Part shown: positions 39,129-48,870 of the stretch, one piece after another
How positions within the stretch are numbered: the first letter of the stretch is position 1
Layout of the letters: every line of letters begins with the position of its first letter
Source: Listeria weihenstephanensis
GTDB taxonomy: Bacteria > Bacillota > Bacilli > Lactobacillales > Listeriaceae
DNA length: 64,000 nucleotides
Direction: 5' to 3'
Assembly: GCF_003534205.1 (NCBI RefSeq)
Contig: NZ_CP011102.1
Span: 2,678,036 to 2,742,035 of the forward strand
Position numbers and translations under genes: made by a program
The notes under the pieces: model-generated
What the model was told of the DNA's origin: nothing
Seen by the model: the letters and a program-made list of their open reading frames with translations, nothing else
Database searches by the model: none

Positions 39129-39216
39129 AAATTTGTTTAAACAAATTTAAAGAAAAGGCTTGCATAAGTTGTTTAAACAACTTATAATAAACCTATTGAA
39201 AATGAAATCGATTACA
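39125..39216 (+). promoter_or_regulatory. treP promoter with two TreR operators and a CRE
   Basis: Promoter TTGCAT (39160-39165), 17 bp spacer, TATAAT (39183-39188). Operator 1 is a perfect 28-bp palindrome (39125-39152) and operator 2 a perfect 22-bp palindrome (39164-39185) lying between -35 and -10; both centre on TGTTTAAACA. Downstream, TGAAATCGATTACA (39203-39216) matches the CcpA site TGNAANCGNTNNCA exactly. Together they give induction by trehalose and catabolite repression. Confidence 0.88.
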
Positions 39217-39250
39217 TTTTATAGTTAGCTCAGAAAGAGGGGAATTTAAA

Positions 39251-40669
39251 ATGGTAAAAGTGACAAAAAAGAACGTCGCGGCGATTATAGCAGCGATTGG
39301 TGGCGAAGATAATATTAGCATGGCAACGCACTGTATCTCGCGTCTCCGTTTTCAACTCAAAGATGAATCCATTGTAGACGAAGCCGCGCTGAAAGAAATC
39401 GACATCGTTCGCGGAAATTTCAGCTCCAACGGTCAATATCAAGTCGTTATTGGACAAGGAACGGTAGATAAAGCTTACGAAGAACTCGTTCGCCAAACAA
39501 ATGTCAAAGAAGTTACAACGGCAGAACTCAAAAATGAGAACGCTAAGAAATTAAATCCGCTTCAAAAAATCGTAAAAATGCTAGGTGACGTCTTCATTCC
39601 AATTTTGCCAGCGATTGTAGCTAGTGGTCTTTTACTTGGTATTAATAATGTCCTCGTTGGTGTAGGAATTTTTGTGGAAGGTAAATCGCTTGTTGATATG
39701 TATCCGAATCTGGCTGGTATTGCTGGCATGATTAGTATGATCGCCGGAACCGCTTTTGCCTTCTTACCAGCACTTGTCGGTTGGTCTGCCGTGAAATATT
39801 TTGGTGGAAACCCGCTGATGGGGATCGTTTTAGGGCTTGTCCTCGTGAATCCAGCGCTGATGAGTGCTTATGATATTGGCGTGAAAGAACCTCATTATTG
39901 GAATTTCTTCGGACTTGAAATCGCGCAAATTGGCTATCAAGGTCAAGTATTGCCAGTTCTTGTGGCCGCTTGGGTATACGCTTCCATTGAAAAAGCGCTC
40001 CGTCGCGTGGTTGCCGATGCCTTCCAATTGCTCGTCGTTGCTCCCGTGACACTTCTCGTGACGAGCGCCCTATCGTTAATCGCGATTGGTCCGATCACAT
40101 TATGGATTTCCAATTGGATTACAGACGGTATTGTAAGCCTATCAAACGTATCACCGATCATTACAGGCGTCCTATTTGGTGGCTGTTTTGCCCTACTCGT
40201 TATCACAGGCATGCATCACGCCTTCCTTGCTGTCAATTTACAACTTATTTCAACAACTGGTAGAACGATGTTTTGGCCTATCCAGGCGCTTTCCGATACC
40301 GCACAAGGTTCGGCAGCTCTGGCAATGGCATTCGTAACGCAAGATAAAAAGAACCGCAGCATCGCACTCACATCCGCGCTTTCAGCCTATCTCGGCATCA
40401 CCGAACCCGCCATGTTTGGAGTCAATTTACGAGCCAAATACGCCTTCGTTTGCTCAATGATCGGCGCAGGACTCGCAGGCGGTTTCATCGCTTACAACGG
40501 CGTCATCTCACAATCTATCGGTGTCAGTGGATTATTCTCAATCCTCTCGATCACACGAGCTGGCTGGGGCGCTTACGCAATCGGCATGGTTATCGCAATC
40601 GGCGTACCATTTGTACTAACATTCATCATCGGCATGGCAAAACGAAAACAAGGAAATACAGGATTCTAG
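39251..40669 (+). CDS. treP: PTS trehalose-specific EIIBC component
   Basis: A 472-residue permease: EIIB domain (1-90) with phosphorylated Cys28 in THCISRLRF, then a ten-segment EIIC domain (about 110-470) with the ITGMHHAFLAV substrate region. There is no EIIA domain, so phosphate must come from a separate glucose-type EIIA. It imports trehalose as trehalose-6-phosphate. It is 13 bp upstream of treA. Confidence 0.94.
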   Translation: MVKVTKKNVAAIIAAIGGEDNISMATHCISRLRFQLKDESIVDEAALKEIDIVRGNFSSNGQYQVVIGQGTVDKAYEELVRQTNVKEVTTAELKNENAKKLNPLQKIVKMLGDVFIPILPAIVASGLLLGINNVLVGVGIFVEGKSLVDMYPNLAGIAGMISMIAGTAFAFLPALVGWSAVKYFGGNPLMGIVLGLVLVNPALMSAYDIGVKEPHYWNFFGLEIAQIGYQGQVLPVLVAAWVYASIEKALRRVVADAFQLLVVAPVTLLVTSALSLIAIGPITLWISNWITDGIVSLSNVSPIITGVLFGGCFALLVITGMHHAFLAVNLQLISTTGRTMFWPIQALSDTAQGSAALAMAFVTQDKKNRSIALTSALSAYLGITEPAMFGVNLRAKYAFVCSMIGAGLAGGFIAYNGVISQSIGVSGLFSILSITRAGWGAYAIGMVIAIGVPFVLTFIIGMAKRKQGNTGF

Positions 40670-40682
40670 GAGGATTTTAAAC

Positions 40683-42353
40683 ATGAATAACGAATGGTGG
40701 CAAAAAGGAACAGTATATCAAATTTACCCGCGTAGTTTTAACGACACGAACGGTGATGGTATCGGTGACATCCGTGGCATTATAGAAAAATTAGATTACC
40801 TAGCAAAACTCGGCATTGATTTGCTGTGGCTAACACCAATGTACGTATCACCACAACGCGATAATGGCTATGACATTGCGGACTATTACGCGATGGACCC
40901 CCAATACGGAACGATGGCCGATTTTGACGAACTCCTAGAAAAAGCTCATGCCCGTGATTTGAAAATTATGATGGATATGGTGGTTAATCACACGTCCTAC
41001 CAACATCGCTGGTTCCAAGAAGCGCTAAAAGGAAAGGATAATCCGTATCGCGATTACTATATTTGGAAAGATCCCGCGGCAGACGGCGGACCACCGAATA
41101 ACTGGCTTTCTAAGTTCAGCGGCTCCGCATGGGAACTAGATACCGCATCTGGTCAGTACTATTTACATCTATATGAAGTCGGCATGCCTGATCTCAATTG
41201 GGAAAATCCAAAACTACAAGAGGAAATCTATCAAATGATGGCTTGGTGGGGCGAAAAAGGCATCGATGGTTTCCGTCTAGACGTCATTAACAACATCTCC
41301 AAGAATCCTGATTTCCCAAATGATTCGCTTGCTACCGCGCAAGATGATGGTCGTAAATTTTACGTTGACGGGCCACACGTTCACGAATATTTGCACCAAA
41401 TGAACCGTCGCGTTTTTGATAAGTATCATCACGTCACAGTTGGCGAAATGTCCTCCACTACACCAGAAGAATGTATTAAATACACGAATCCCGAGCGTCA
41501 AGAACTTAGCATGGCGTTTAATTTCCACCATATGAAAGTCGATTATCCCGACGGTAAAAAATGGGCCAGCGCAAAATACAAACTCACTGACTTGAAACGC
41601 GTGATGGCAGAATGGCAGTTGAAAATGGCAGAGGGTGGCGGTTGGAACGCGCTTTTCTGGACGAATCACGATCAGCCAAGGGCACTCGCACGTTTTGCAG
41701 ATGACCAAGCCTACCGAGAAAAGAGCGCGAAACTTTTAGCGATTATACTGTTCGGCTTACAAGGAACGACCTATATTTATCAAGGCGAGGAAATCGCGAT
41801 GACCGATGCGAATTTCACGGATATTTCGCAGTATGACGACGCAGAATCTCGCAATGCCTATAAACAAATGCTCACAGACGGCATTTCAGAAGCTGATGCA
41901 CTACAAATTCTACGTGAAAAATCGCGTGAAAACTCCCGTATCCCGATGCAATGGAATGACGAAAAGCATCACGGTTTTACAGACGGAGAACCATGGTTAG
42001 CGCCCATTCACGAGGATAACTGGACCGTCGAAAAAGCACTCGCTGACCCTGATTCGATCTTCTACACATATCAGCGCCTTATTGCCCTGCGTCGCGACCG
42101 TGATATTTTTGCAAATGGTGATTTTAAATTACTCGATGCAAAAAGCGAAATTATTTATGATTACGAGCGTCAATGGAATGGCGAAACAGTAATCGTTGTT
42201 GGTAATTTTAGCGCAGAGGAAGTCGCTTGGGAATTGCCTGCACGTCACCACGATAAAACATTACAAATTCTTGAATCCAACTATCCGCGTGAAGATATAA
42301 CAACCAACTTAGTATTACAACCATACGAAGCTCTAATGATCCACTTATCGTAA
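40683..42353 (+). CDS. treA: Trehalose-6-phosphate hydrolase
   Basis: A 556-residue GH13 enzyme that splits trehalose-6-phosphate into glucose and glucose-6-phosphate. Conserved GH13 regions: DMVVNHTS, GFRLDVIN (nucleophile Asp), VGEMSST (acid/base Glu) and FWTNHDQPR. GGAGG precedes the ATG. Second gene of treP-treA. Confidence 0.95.
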   Translation: MNNEWWQKGTVYQIYPRSFNDTNGDGIGDIRGIIEKLDYLAKLGIDLLWLTPMYVSPQRDNGYDIADYYAMDPQYGTMADFDELLEKAHARDLKIMMDMVVNHTSYQHRWFQEALKGKDNPYRDYYIWKDPAADGGPPNNWLSKFSGSAWELDTASGQYYLHLYEVGMPDLNWENPKLQEEIYQMMAWWGEKGIDGFRLDVINNISKNPDFPNDSLATAQDDGRKFYVDGPHVHEYLHQMNRRVFDKYHHVTVGEMSSTTPEECIKYTNPERQELSMAFNFHHMKVDYPDGKKWASAKYKLTDLKRVMAEWQLKMAEGGGWNALFWTNHDQPRALARFADDQAYREKSAKLLAIILFGLQGTTYIYQGEEIAMTDANFTDISQYDDAESRNAYKQMLTDGISEADALQILREKSRENSRIPMQWNDEKHHGFTDGEPWLAPIHEDNWTVEKALADPDSIFYTYQRLIALRRDRDIFANGDFKLLDAKSEIIYDYERQWNGETVIVVGNFSAEEVAWELPARHHDKTLQILESNYPREDITTNLVLQPYEALMIHLS

Positions 42354-42513
42354 ACGCACGCTAGCGTATTTAAGATCTCTATCAAAATAAACCTTTACAT
42401 TCAAAGAGTCGCGTGTTAAGATTACTTCATGCGATGAGCCTACAAGCAGTGTGAAGATTCCACTGCCAACCCCTTAAACATCAATGCTTTGTGGAAGGCA
42501 GTTTAAGGGCGCT

Positions 42514-42550
42514 AGAAAAAGCCAGATGAGCAATCATCTGGCTTTTTCAT
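42514..42550. terminator. Bidirectional terminator between treA and the HAD gene
   Basis: AAAAAGCCAGATGA / TCATCTGGCTTTTT perfect stem with 4-base loop. Confidence 0.88.
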
Positions 42551-42558
42551 GTCTGCAT

Positions 42559-43329
42559 TTAAAGCAAACCGCACAATCGCAGTCCCTTTTCAATCCCACC
42601 GCTATTATTATCCGCAGTAACGAACTCCGCTTTCTCTTTTAATGCCGGCACCGCGTTCTCCATCGCAATCGCGTGGTCAACCGCCCCGAACATCTCCAAA
42701 TCATTCATGCCATCTCCAAACGCATAAGTCGGCACATCCTCAAAACCCATCACTTCCAAAAGTTTCGCAATGCCCTGCGCCTTAGAACCACCCTTTGGCA
42801 CCACATCATTACTAAATGGCGTATTCCGCACAAATTGAAAATAAGGGAAACGCTCTGGGAAATAATCATCACCACTTTCAAGCAATAGCAATAACATATA
42901 AATCGGTTCCTTCAAGTAAAGTTCCCCGTCGACCTCAGGGGATTCCTCACCCAAAAAACGATAATGCTTCTCCATAACATCATTTTGCACCGTTGCCCGA
43001 ATTTTTGCCTCCGTATAAAATGCCATTTCCACACCTTGAGACTTTGCGCCTTCATGTAGCGCCGTAATCTCATCGACATCAATTGGATTCGTGTAAACTT
43101 CTTCCCCATCATATAAAACATATTGCCCATTCATCGCGATCACAGACGTCATTTCCGTTGCCAGAAGAACATGTTCAATCTCACACAACGTCCGCCCCGT
43201 CGCAATAATTGGCATAACATTTTTCGCGCGTAATTCCTTAAGCGCCCGCACAGAACTCTCCGCCACAACAGATTCACTCGTCAATAGCGTCCCATCCAAA
43301 TCAAAAAAACAAATCGCTGCTGGTTTCAA
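42559..43329 (-). CDS. Cof-type HAD family phosphatase
   Basis: About 256 residues, HAD superfamily IIB. Motif I is FFDLDGTLL, motif II IATGRT, and motif III/IV is lysine KGGSKAQGIAKLL followed by AFGDGMNDLEMF. Such enzymes dephosphorylate sugar phosphates or flavin precursors; no specific substrate can be named. Two TTG starts are possible (43329 after AAGAAGGG, 43350 after GAGAGG); ATG is not available nearby. It is convergent with treA. Confidence 0.82.
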   Translation of the reverse strand: MKPAAICFFDLDGTLLTSESVVAESSVRALKELRAKNVMPIIATGRTLCEIEHVLLATEMTSVIAMNGQYVLYDGEEVYTNPIDVDEITALHEGAKSQGVEMAFYTEAKIRATVQNDVMEKHYRFLGEESPEVDGELYLKEPIYMLLLLLESGDDYFPERFPYFQFVRNTPFSNDVVPKGGSKAQGIAKLLEVMGFEDVPTYAFGDGMNDLEMFGAVDHAIAMENAVPALKEKAEFVTADNNSGGIEKGLRLCGLL

Positions 43330-43421
43330 CTCATCAAATCCCTTCTTCAAACAATATATCCTCTCACAATACCACAAGTTCGATCATCATGCACACGATT
43401 GCAGTACCTCATTTCTCCAAT

Positions 43422-43462
43422 CAAAAAAACCGATTGACATCCTATTTGGACACCAACCGGTT
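43422..43462 (-). terminator. Terminator after the XRE-type regulator gene
   Basis: Imperfect stem AACCGGTTGGTGTCC / GGATGTCAATCGGTT on the minus strand with a T7 tail. Confidence 0.7.
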
Positions 43463-43467
43463 CTCAC

Positions 43468-43815
43468 TTACAAATTACTATAATAGACATCGCCAATTTT
43501 TAGCATTGCACTAATCGTATTGTACTTCTCGTCACCAATATGAATCTTATCTTCTTCCTCTTGATAATGAATCGGCATGGACAAGATAGTTTCCTTATCC
43601 TGTTTAAAATAATGAGCATCCAAACCTAGCGTTTCCGTTATATTCACTATGTATTTATTGAATTTCGCATTACTTATGACTTTGCCATTCAAAATCGCTT
43701 CCGCCGTACTTTGAGAAAAATTAGTAGCCTTCGCAAAAGAGCGTTTCGTAAAGCCGTTCAACCTTATATATAAATTGACATTCTCAGCAATTCTTTTCTT
43801 TTCTAATCTATTCAT
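43468..43815 (-). CDS. XRE-type HTH regulator
   Basis: A 115-residue protein. HTH near residues 20-50 (TKRSFAKATNFSQSTAEAILNGK) resembles Cro/CI-type regulators. The remainder (about 60-115) is unassigned. GGAGG precedes ATG 43815. It lies alone between the HAD gene and the tandem hairpin array; the target is unknown. Confidence 0.7.
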   Translation of the reverse strand: MNRLEKKRIAENVNLYIRLNGFTKRSFAKATNFSQSTAEAILNGKVISNAKFNKYIVNITETLGLDAHYFKQDKETILSMPIHYQEEEDKIHIGDEKYNTISAMLKIGDVYYSNL

Positions 43816-43913
43816 TGTTTTTTCCTCCCGTAGTGGGTTTGTCTATAATGCTATTATGCCCGAGAAAAATGAGAATATGATTAAAACTGGGTAGTATTCT
43901 GGTAATAAATTAA

Positions 43914-44400
43914 GAAAAGCGGAAGAAGCCCGCTTAGCCTCGACAGAAATTGTTAGGGAGCGCAGTGAAAACCCGCTTTTGGTTTTTGCGGAGGCTACGA
44001 AAATTTCGAGGGGCTGGCTTCTGGAGCTGGATCACCTGAAAAGCAGAAGAAGCCCGTTAGACCCGAAAAAATTTGTTAGGAGGCGCAGATAAATCCATCT
44101 TTTGGATTTTTCGGAGGCTACGAAAATTTCGAGGGGCTGGCTTCTGGAGCTGGATCACCTGAAAAGCAGAAGAAGCCCGTTAGACCCGAAAAAATTTGTT
44201 AGGAGGCGCAGATAAATCCATCTTTTGGATTTTTCGGAGGCTACGAAAATTTCGAGAGGCTGGCTTCTGGAGCTGGATCACCTGAAAAGCAGAAGAAGCC
44301 CGTTAGACCCGAAAAAATTTGTTAGGAGGCGCAGATAAATCCATCTTTTGGATTTTTCGGAGGCTACGAAAATTTCGAGGGGCTGGCTTCTGGAGCTGGA
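43914..44400. repeat. Tandem array of four hairpin-forming units (about 123 bp each)
   Basis: Units begin at about 43917, 44041, 44164 and 44287. Units 2-4 are almost identical (one visible G-to-A change in unit 3, GAGGGG to GAGAGG); unit 1 is diverged. Each unit has outer arms GAAGCC ... GGCTTC with CGAAAAAATTT / AAATTTCG, conserved boxes TTAGGRRGCGCAG and CGGAGGCTACGAAAATTTCG, and an inner stem. The inner stem is AAAACC/GGTTTT in unit 1 and AAATCC/GGATTT in the others, a compensatory change. No open frame is involved. Confidence 0.9.
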
Positions 44401-44683
44401 TCCAAAGGCACAAAACAAAAACAATCACATGAATTTCGAGATCCCACCTTCTCTAAATTCTAAACTTCAACAAAAAACACAACCCACCTCCAAATCCAGC
44501 CCATAGCACCCGCCGATAGATTACATACCACTCCACTTCCATGCATTTTGAAAACTCCATATCACCAGAAATGATGCCTCATATAAGCCCCAACAGATTT
44601 TGTCCGTTAGAAACAAAAAGCTTATTTATCGATGCCAACTACGACATTAATAAACAAGCTTTACTCATAACTGTTATTTCATT
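44401..44683. other. Intergenic region between the repeat array and hemY
   Basis: About 280 bp of AT-rich sequence without a credible open frame, and no clear terminator for hemY. The adjoining array may fulfil that role. Confidence 0.35.
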
Positions 44684-46093
44684 CTATATTTCAATACTCT
44701 CCAAGTGTTTCAAAACAGCGGTCGTTCCATCTATTCCTTGGCGCACACACTCTGATAACTCTACGCCATCAAAAGAGGCACCTCCCGCAAAAATTCCTGG
44801 ATACGACTTCCTGAATTCCTCAAAAATCGCTTCTCTTCGCTGTACATGGCCAACTGTATACTGTGGCAAACTATTCCGCCACCGCGTAACCATCGTATAA
44901 TCTGGCGCTCGATTAATTGTCATAATCCGATTCAAATCATTCAAAACAGTCTCTTCTATTGCCTTATCCGCCAAGTCTACAATAGATTCTTCTTTTCTAC
45001 GACCAACAAATGCGCGAAGCAATACCTTGTCATCAGGAACAGTGTGAGGCCATTTCTGGTGAATCCACGAACACGCCGTCATCGAAAAATCTTCATTTCG
45101 CGATACGACAAATCCGCTTCCTTTAATATCTTTCTCAATCGCATCTTTTGGAAAAATCATCGACACCGCCGCCACACTTGCAGCAGGAACTTCACCAATC
45201 TCCTCAAAATTCGAATCATCTCGGAACATCGGTACAATTTCATGATACGGCAATGCAATAAAAATACTATCCGCTTGAAGCTTCTCTTGATTCGAAATCG
45301 TCAGCTCATAACCTCGCGCTTGCCTAGTAATCTTCTGCACACGTTTGCCTTTTTTAATAATTTTTGCAGAAAGTTCTTGTTCTAAAGCCTCAACAATCGT
45401 TGCTAAACCGCCACGCATCGTCAGAAAAGTAGATGTCGTGCTTTGCTGCGCCGTCGTTTTATCATAGATCCCGCGAACCCCTTTAATCAGGCTCCCGTAC
45501 TCCCGTTCCAAATTCAAAAACCGCTCACCTGTTGCCTCGGCACTCATCTCATCCAGATCACCAGCATAAATTCCCGACATCAATGGCTCTAAAATATTAT
45601 CCACCATTTCATCACCAACACGTGCTCTCAAAAAAGTTCCAAGTGCCATATCTTCTCCATCCACTTGTTGCTTTCCTACAAATAAATCTCCGAGCACGCG
45701 TATTTTACCACTTGCCGACAATAAACCCGTTTTAAAAAATGGCCGATAGCGCGCTGGAATCCCCATAATGGAACTTTTGGGAATCGGGTGCAGACCTTGC
45801 TTCGCGAGCACATAATTATCTCCCGTCGCATTCTCGACCAACTGATCCTCCAAATCCAAGTCCGCTACCAGTTTCTTCATTTCTGGTTTCCGACGTAAAA
45901 ATGAATCCGGTCCCCGTTCTATCACATAGCCATCTTGCCGTACCGTTTCAATCTTTCCGCCGACTTTCGTTCCAGCTTCCAGTAGCACCAATTCATAATC
46001 TAAACCTTGTTTTTCGAGTTCTTTTTTCAAATAAAATGTGCTTGATAATCCTGTAATCCCCCCACCGATTACAACTATTTTTTTCTTAACCAC
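44684..46093 (-). CDS. hemY: Coproporphyrinogen/protoporphyrinogen III oxidase (HemY/CgoX)
   Basis: A 469-residue FAD enzyme: dinucleotide-binding VVIGGGITGLSSTFYL at the N-terminus, GGKIETVRQDGYVIERGPDSFL and the C-terminal FAD motif YPGIFAGGASFDGVELSECVRQG. In Gram-positives this enzyme oxidises coproporphyrinogen III to coproporphyrin III for the coproporphyrin-dependent haem route. Start GTG 46093 is nine bases from AGGTGA; GTG 46102 is an alternative. Last gene of hemE-hemH-hemY. Confidence 0.92.
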   Translation of the reverse strand: MVKKKIVVIGGGITGLSSTFYLKKELEKQGLDYELVLLEAGTKVGGKIETVRQDGYVIERGPDSFLRRKPEMKKLVADLDLEDQLVENATGDNYVLAKQGLHPIPKSSIMGIPARYRPFFKTGLLSASGKIRVLGDLFVGKQQVDGEDMALGTFLRARVGDEMVDNILEPLMSGIYAGDLDEMSAEATGERFLNLEREYGSLIKGVRGIYDKTTAQQSTTSTFLTMRGGLATIVEALEQELSAKIIKKGKRVQKITRQARGYELTISNQEKLQADSIFIALPYHEIVPMFRDDSNFEEIGEVPAASVAAVSMIFPKDAIEKDIKGSGFVVSRNEDFSMTACSWIHQKWPHTVPDDKVLLRAFVGRRKEESIVDLADKAIEETVLNDLNRIMTINRAPDYTMVTRWRNSLPQYTVGHVQRREAIFEEFRKSYPGIFAGGASFDGVELSECVRQGIDGTTAVLKHLESIEI

Positions 46094-46128
46094 AGGAAAC
46101 ACTCACCTTTTTATTTATATTTATCTTA

Positions 46129-47049
46129 TTACTTCCAATTTTTCCAAACGACCGTTGCCAAGACATCTAAAAACTCTTTGTCGTCATTAGGCATCGGCGG
46201 ACGGTGATATGTCGCTCCAATTTCGTCCGTCACAACTTTACATTCGTAGTCATTATCGTACAATACTTCCAAATGCTCCGCCACAAAACCAACTGGCGTA
46301 TAAATAAAATGTTTGTAGCCATGCTCTTCAAAAAGTGCGCGCGTTAAATCCTGCACATCAGGACCAAGCCATGGCGTCCCAGTCTTGCCTTCACTTTGCC
46401 AACCTAAAGCATAATGCGGTACATCGACATTCACAAAAATTAATTCTGCCGTTTCCGCTAGTTGGTCAGGGTATGGATCGCCGTGCTCTTTAATCTTCTC
46501 AGGTAAACTATGCGCAGAAACAACAAGAACCGTTTGATCCAGCTCATCTTTTGGAATCTCGACCGCGTTAATTCGCTTCGCCCACATATCGATAAATTTC
46601 GGCTCATCATACCAGCTATCAATCGTCTTAATCGTTGGTCCGCCAATCTCTTCCGTCTTTTTAAGCGCACGACCGTTATATTCCTTCACGCTAAAACTCG
46701 AATAATGCGGCGCCAAAATGATTGAAATCGCTTCTTCTATGCCATCATTTTTCATTTCCTGAACGGCATCTTCAATAAATGGCTCAATATGTTTCAAGCC
46801 AATGTACGTTTTAAATTCAATATCTGACTGCATATTATTCAGTGTTTCCGCCAAACCATAAGCCTGTGCTTGCGTAATTTTAGCTAGCGGTGAAAGTCCA
46901 CCAATCGCATGATAACGCGAACGAAGATCATCAATCAAATCTTGACTTGGCGTACGACCATGACGAATATCTGTATAATAACGCTCAATGTCTTCATCTT
47001 TATACGGCGTTCCATACGCCATCACTAATAAACCAACTTTTTTGCTCAC
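46129..47049 (-). CDS. hemH: Ferrochelatase (coproporphyrin ferrochelatase)
   Basis: A 306-residue enzyme inserting Fe2+ into the porphyrin. Active-site region [15 protein letters not shown] (His ligand) and [28 protein letters not shown] is typical. It starts at GTG 47049 ([15 protein letters not shown]), nine bases after AAGGAG. The start overlaps the hemE stop by 4 bp (GTGA), so translation is coupled. The longer open frame upstream lies inside hemE. Confidence 0.94.
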   Translation of the reverse strand: MSKKVGLLVMAYGTPYKDEDIERYYTDIRHGRTPSQDLIDDLRSRYHAIGGLSPLAKITQAQAYGLAETLNNMQSDIEFKTYIGLKHIEPFIEDAVQEMKNDGIEEAISIILAPHYSSFSVKEYNGRALKKTEEIGGPTIKTIDSWYDEPKFIDMWAKRINAVEIPKDELDQTVLVVSAHSLPEKIKEHGDPYPDQLAETAELIFVNVDVPHYALGWQSEGKTGTPWLGPDVQDLTRALFEEHGYKHFIYTPVGFVAEHLEVLYDNDYECKVVTDEIGATYHRPPMPNDDKEFLDVLATVVWKNWK

Positions 47050-48104
47050 TTTTCTCCACTCCTTAATAAAATTGCACTTTTCGCGTGTACGAATGCCGTC
47101 AATTCTTTCAACATCGCGGGCGATACTTCTGGGAAAACGCCATGTCCTAAGTTGAAAATAAAACCAGGTGCTTGCGTGCCCTCTTCTAAAATAAGTTCCG
47201 CTTGCGTCAAACATTTATCACGCGCCAAAAGTAGCGATGGATCGAGGTTCCCCTGCAACGCTTTGCCACCAGCTCGCGCTCTTGCATCCGTGATCGACGT
47301 TCGCCAATCCACGCCAACAACATCAATATCCATGTCACGCCATTCCGGCAACAAATGTGACGCGCCAACCGCTTGCATAATAACCGGTGTCAAAGGACTA
47401 GACTGCTTTACTGTCGTCACAATTTGCGTGATCGCCGGTTTAATATATGTACGATAATCTGCCGCACTAAGCGCCCCAACCCATGAATCAAAAATCTGTA
47501 CAGCACTTGCTCCGGCTTTGATTTGCGCGATCAAATAATCCGCTGTCATCACCGCTAATTTTTGCATCAACATATGCCATTCAGCCTCGTGCGTGTACAT
47601 AAATGCCTTCGTTTGGTGGTAGCTCTTTGATGGTCCGCCTTCGATCATATAACTCGCAAGCGTAAACGGTGCACCCGCAAAACCGATTAACGGCACGCTA
47701 AGCTGCTCTTCTGTCAACAAACGAATCGTATCCAAAACATACGGTACATGCTCGTCCGCCTGAAAAAACGATAAGCGCTCCACATCTTGACCCGTACGAA
47801 TCGGGTTTGCGATTACTGGCCCAATACCGCTTTTAATTTCCACATCGACACCCATTCCAGGAAGTGGCGTCATAATATCTTTATAAAGAATCGCAGCATC
47901 CACGCCATACTGTTCGACCGGAAGACGCGTCACATAAGCACATAGCTCCGGCTGATGCGTAATTTCAAATAATGAATACTTTTCCTTAAGCTTGCAATAT
48001 TCTGGCTGTGAGCGCCCTGCTTGCCTCATATACCAAACTGGAATCTGATCCACAGCTTCTTTTCTAGCGGCACGTAAAAATAAGTCATTTTCTAACTTTT
48101 TCAT
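47046..48104 (-). CDS. hemE: Uroporphyrinogen decarboxylase
   Basis: A 352-residue enzyme that converts uroporphyrinogen III to coproporphyrinogen III. Signatures [15 protein letters not shown] (arginines holding the substrate) and [17 protein letters not shown] are intact. ATG 48104 (MKKLENDLF) is eight bases from AAGGGG. First gene of the hem operon; divergent from the haem monooxygenase gene. Confidence 0.95.
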   Translation of the reverse strand: MKKLENDLFLRAARKEAVDQIPVWYMRQAGRSQPEYCKLKEKYSLFEITHQPELCAYVTRLPVEQYGVDAAILYKDIMTPLPGMGVDVEIKSGIGPVIANPIRTGQDVERLSFFQADEHVPYVLDTIRLLTEEQLSVPLIGFAGAPFTLASYMIEGGPSKSYHQTKAFMYTHEAEWHMLMQKLAVMTADYLIAQIKAGASAVQIFDSWVGALSAADYRTYIKPAITQIVTTVKQSSPLTPVIMQAVGASHLLPEWRDMDIDVVGVDWRTSITDARARAGGKALQGNLDPSLLLARDKCLTQAELILEEGTQAPGFIFNLGHGVFPEVSPAMLKELTAFVHAKSAILLRSGEK

Positions 48105-48305
48105 AAACAAAACCCCTTCATTGTTCATTAAAGCACATAAAATTCGTGCGTACTTTGGAATTATTACAATCTACAGCATACCAAAATTTCAAATCAAAAA
48201 CCAGATATCGGACTCCATAACGTTTTATTTTTGCAGAAAGTGGAATATAGATGTACTATCTAACTATAGAAGTAAACTATCTTATTAAGAAAGAAGGCCA
48301 TTAAC

Positions 48306-48809
48306 ATGAAATATGCTTATATCACAAGTGGAACCGAGCACTACCTCCGTCAAATTCTTTCTGACAATCCAACACGAAACATCATTTTACTACAAAACTT
48401 TGGTGACTCTGTATTGCTTGAGGAAACAGCCGAACCAACCGTATTCAAAGAAGCCGCATCGTACCGCATCAACCAGAACTTCGGCGAAATTAAAGGCCAC
48501 GGTACCGTGACATTCGAATACTTATATTTACGTTCCGAAGAAGTTCCCATTTTCCAGAAATTATACCAATCCGTTTCTTTAAAATTGCACGAAGCACGCG
48601 GTTTACAATGCACGCAAATGCTAAAATCTAAAACGGAAAACAAATTTTTAATTTTGACCTTCTGGGATAGCGGTGACGATTACCAACATTGGAAAACCGG
48701 CTCAGAACACAACAAAATCATGGATCTTATTCGTAACAACAGTTCACAAAGCGGCTTTTCACATGTTGACGTGTTCCACTTCCCTGAATACATTCATGAC
48801 GAGAAGTAG
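48306..48809 (+). CDS. hmoB: Haem-degrading monooxygenase HmoB-like
   Basis: A 167-residue protein matching HmoB/YhgC: an N-terminal unique half and a C-terminal antibiotic-biosynthesis-monooxygenase (ABM) dimeric alpha-beta barrel (about 70-160, ILTFWDSGDDYQHWKTGSEHNKIM). It opens haem to release iron. Divergent from hemE, so haem synthesis and breakdown genes share one intergenic region; no Fur box was evident there. Confidence 0.82.
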   Translation: MKYAYITSGTEHYLRQILSDNPTRNIILLQNFGDSVLLEETAEPTVFKEAASYRINQNFGEIKGHGTVTFEYLYLRSEEVPIFQKLYQSVSLKLHEARGLQCTQMLKSKTENKFLILTFWDSGDDYQHWKTGSEHNKIMDLIRNNSSQSGFSHVDVFHFPEYIHDEK

Positions 48810-48827
48810 GGTTTCAATTAAATAGTT

Positions 48828-48869
48828 GAAAAATACGTTGTTGAAGCAAGATCTCAACAACGTATTTTT
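48828..48869. terminator. Bidirectional terminator between hmoB and ecsB
   Basis: AAATACGTTGTTGA / TCAACAACGTATTT perfect stem with T-rich flank. Confidence 0.88.
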
Positions 48870-48870
48870 G

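Noticed and set aside
36438-39250. Additional cas genes around cas6
   Set aside because: All neighbours are accounted for by a BI-1 protein and the trehalose genes; no Cas1, 2, 3, 5, 7 or 8 features on either strand.
42471-42509. Inverted repeat CCCTTAAAC/GTTTAAGGG after treA
   Set aside because: Short arms with a long loop beside a much better terminator; treated as chance or accessory to it.
48105-48305. Fur box between hemE and hmoB
   Set aside because: No sequence close to GATAATGATAATCATTATC was seen.
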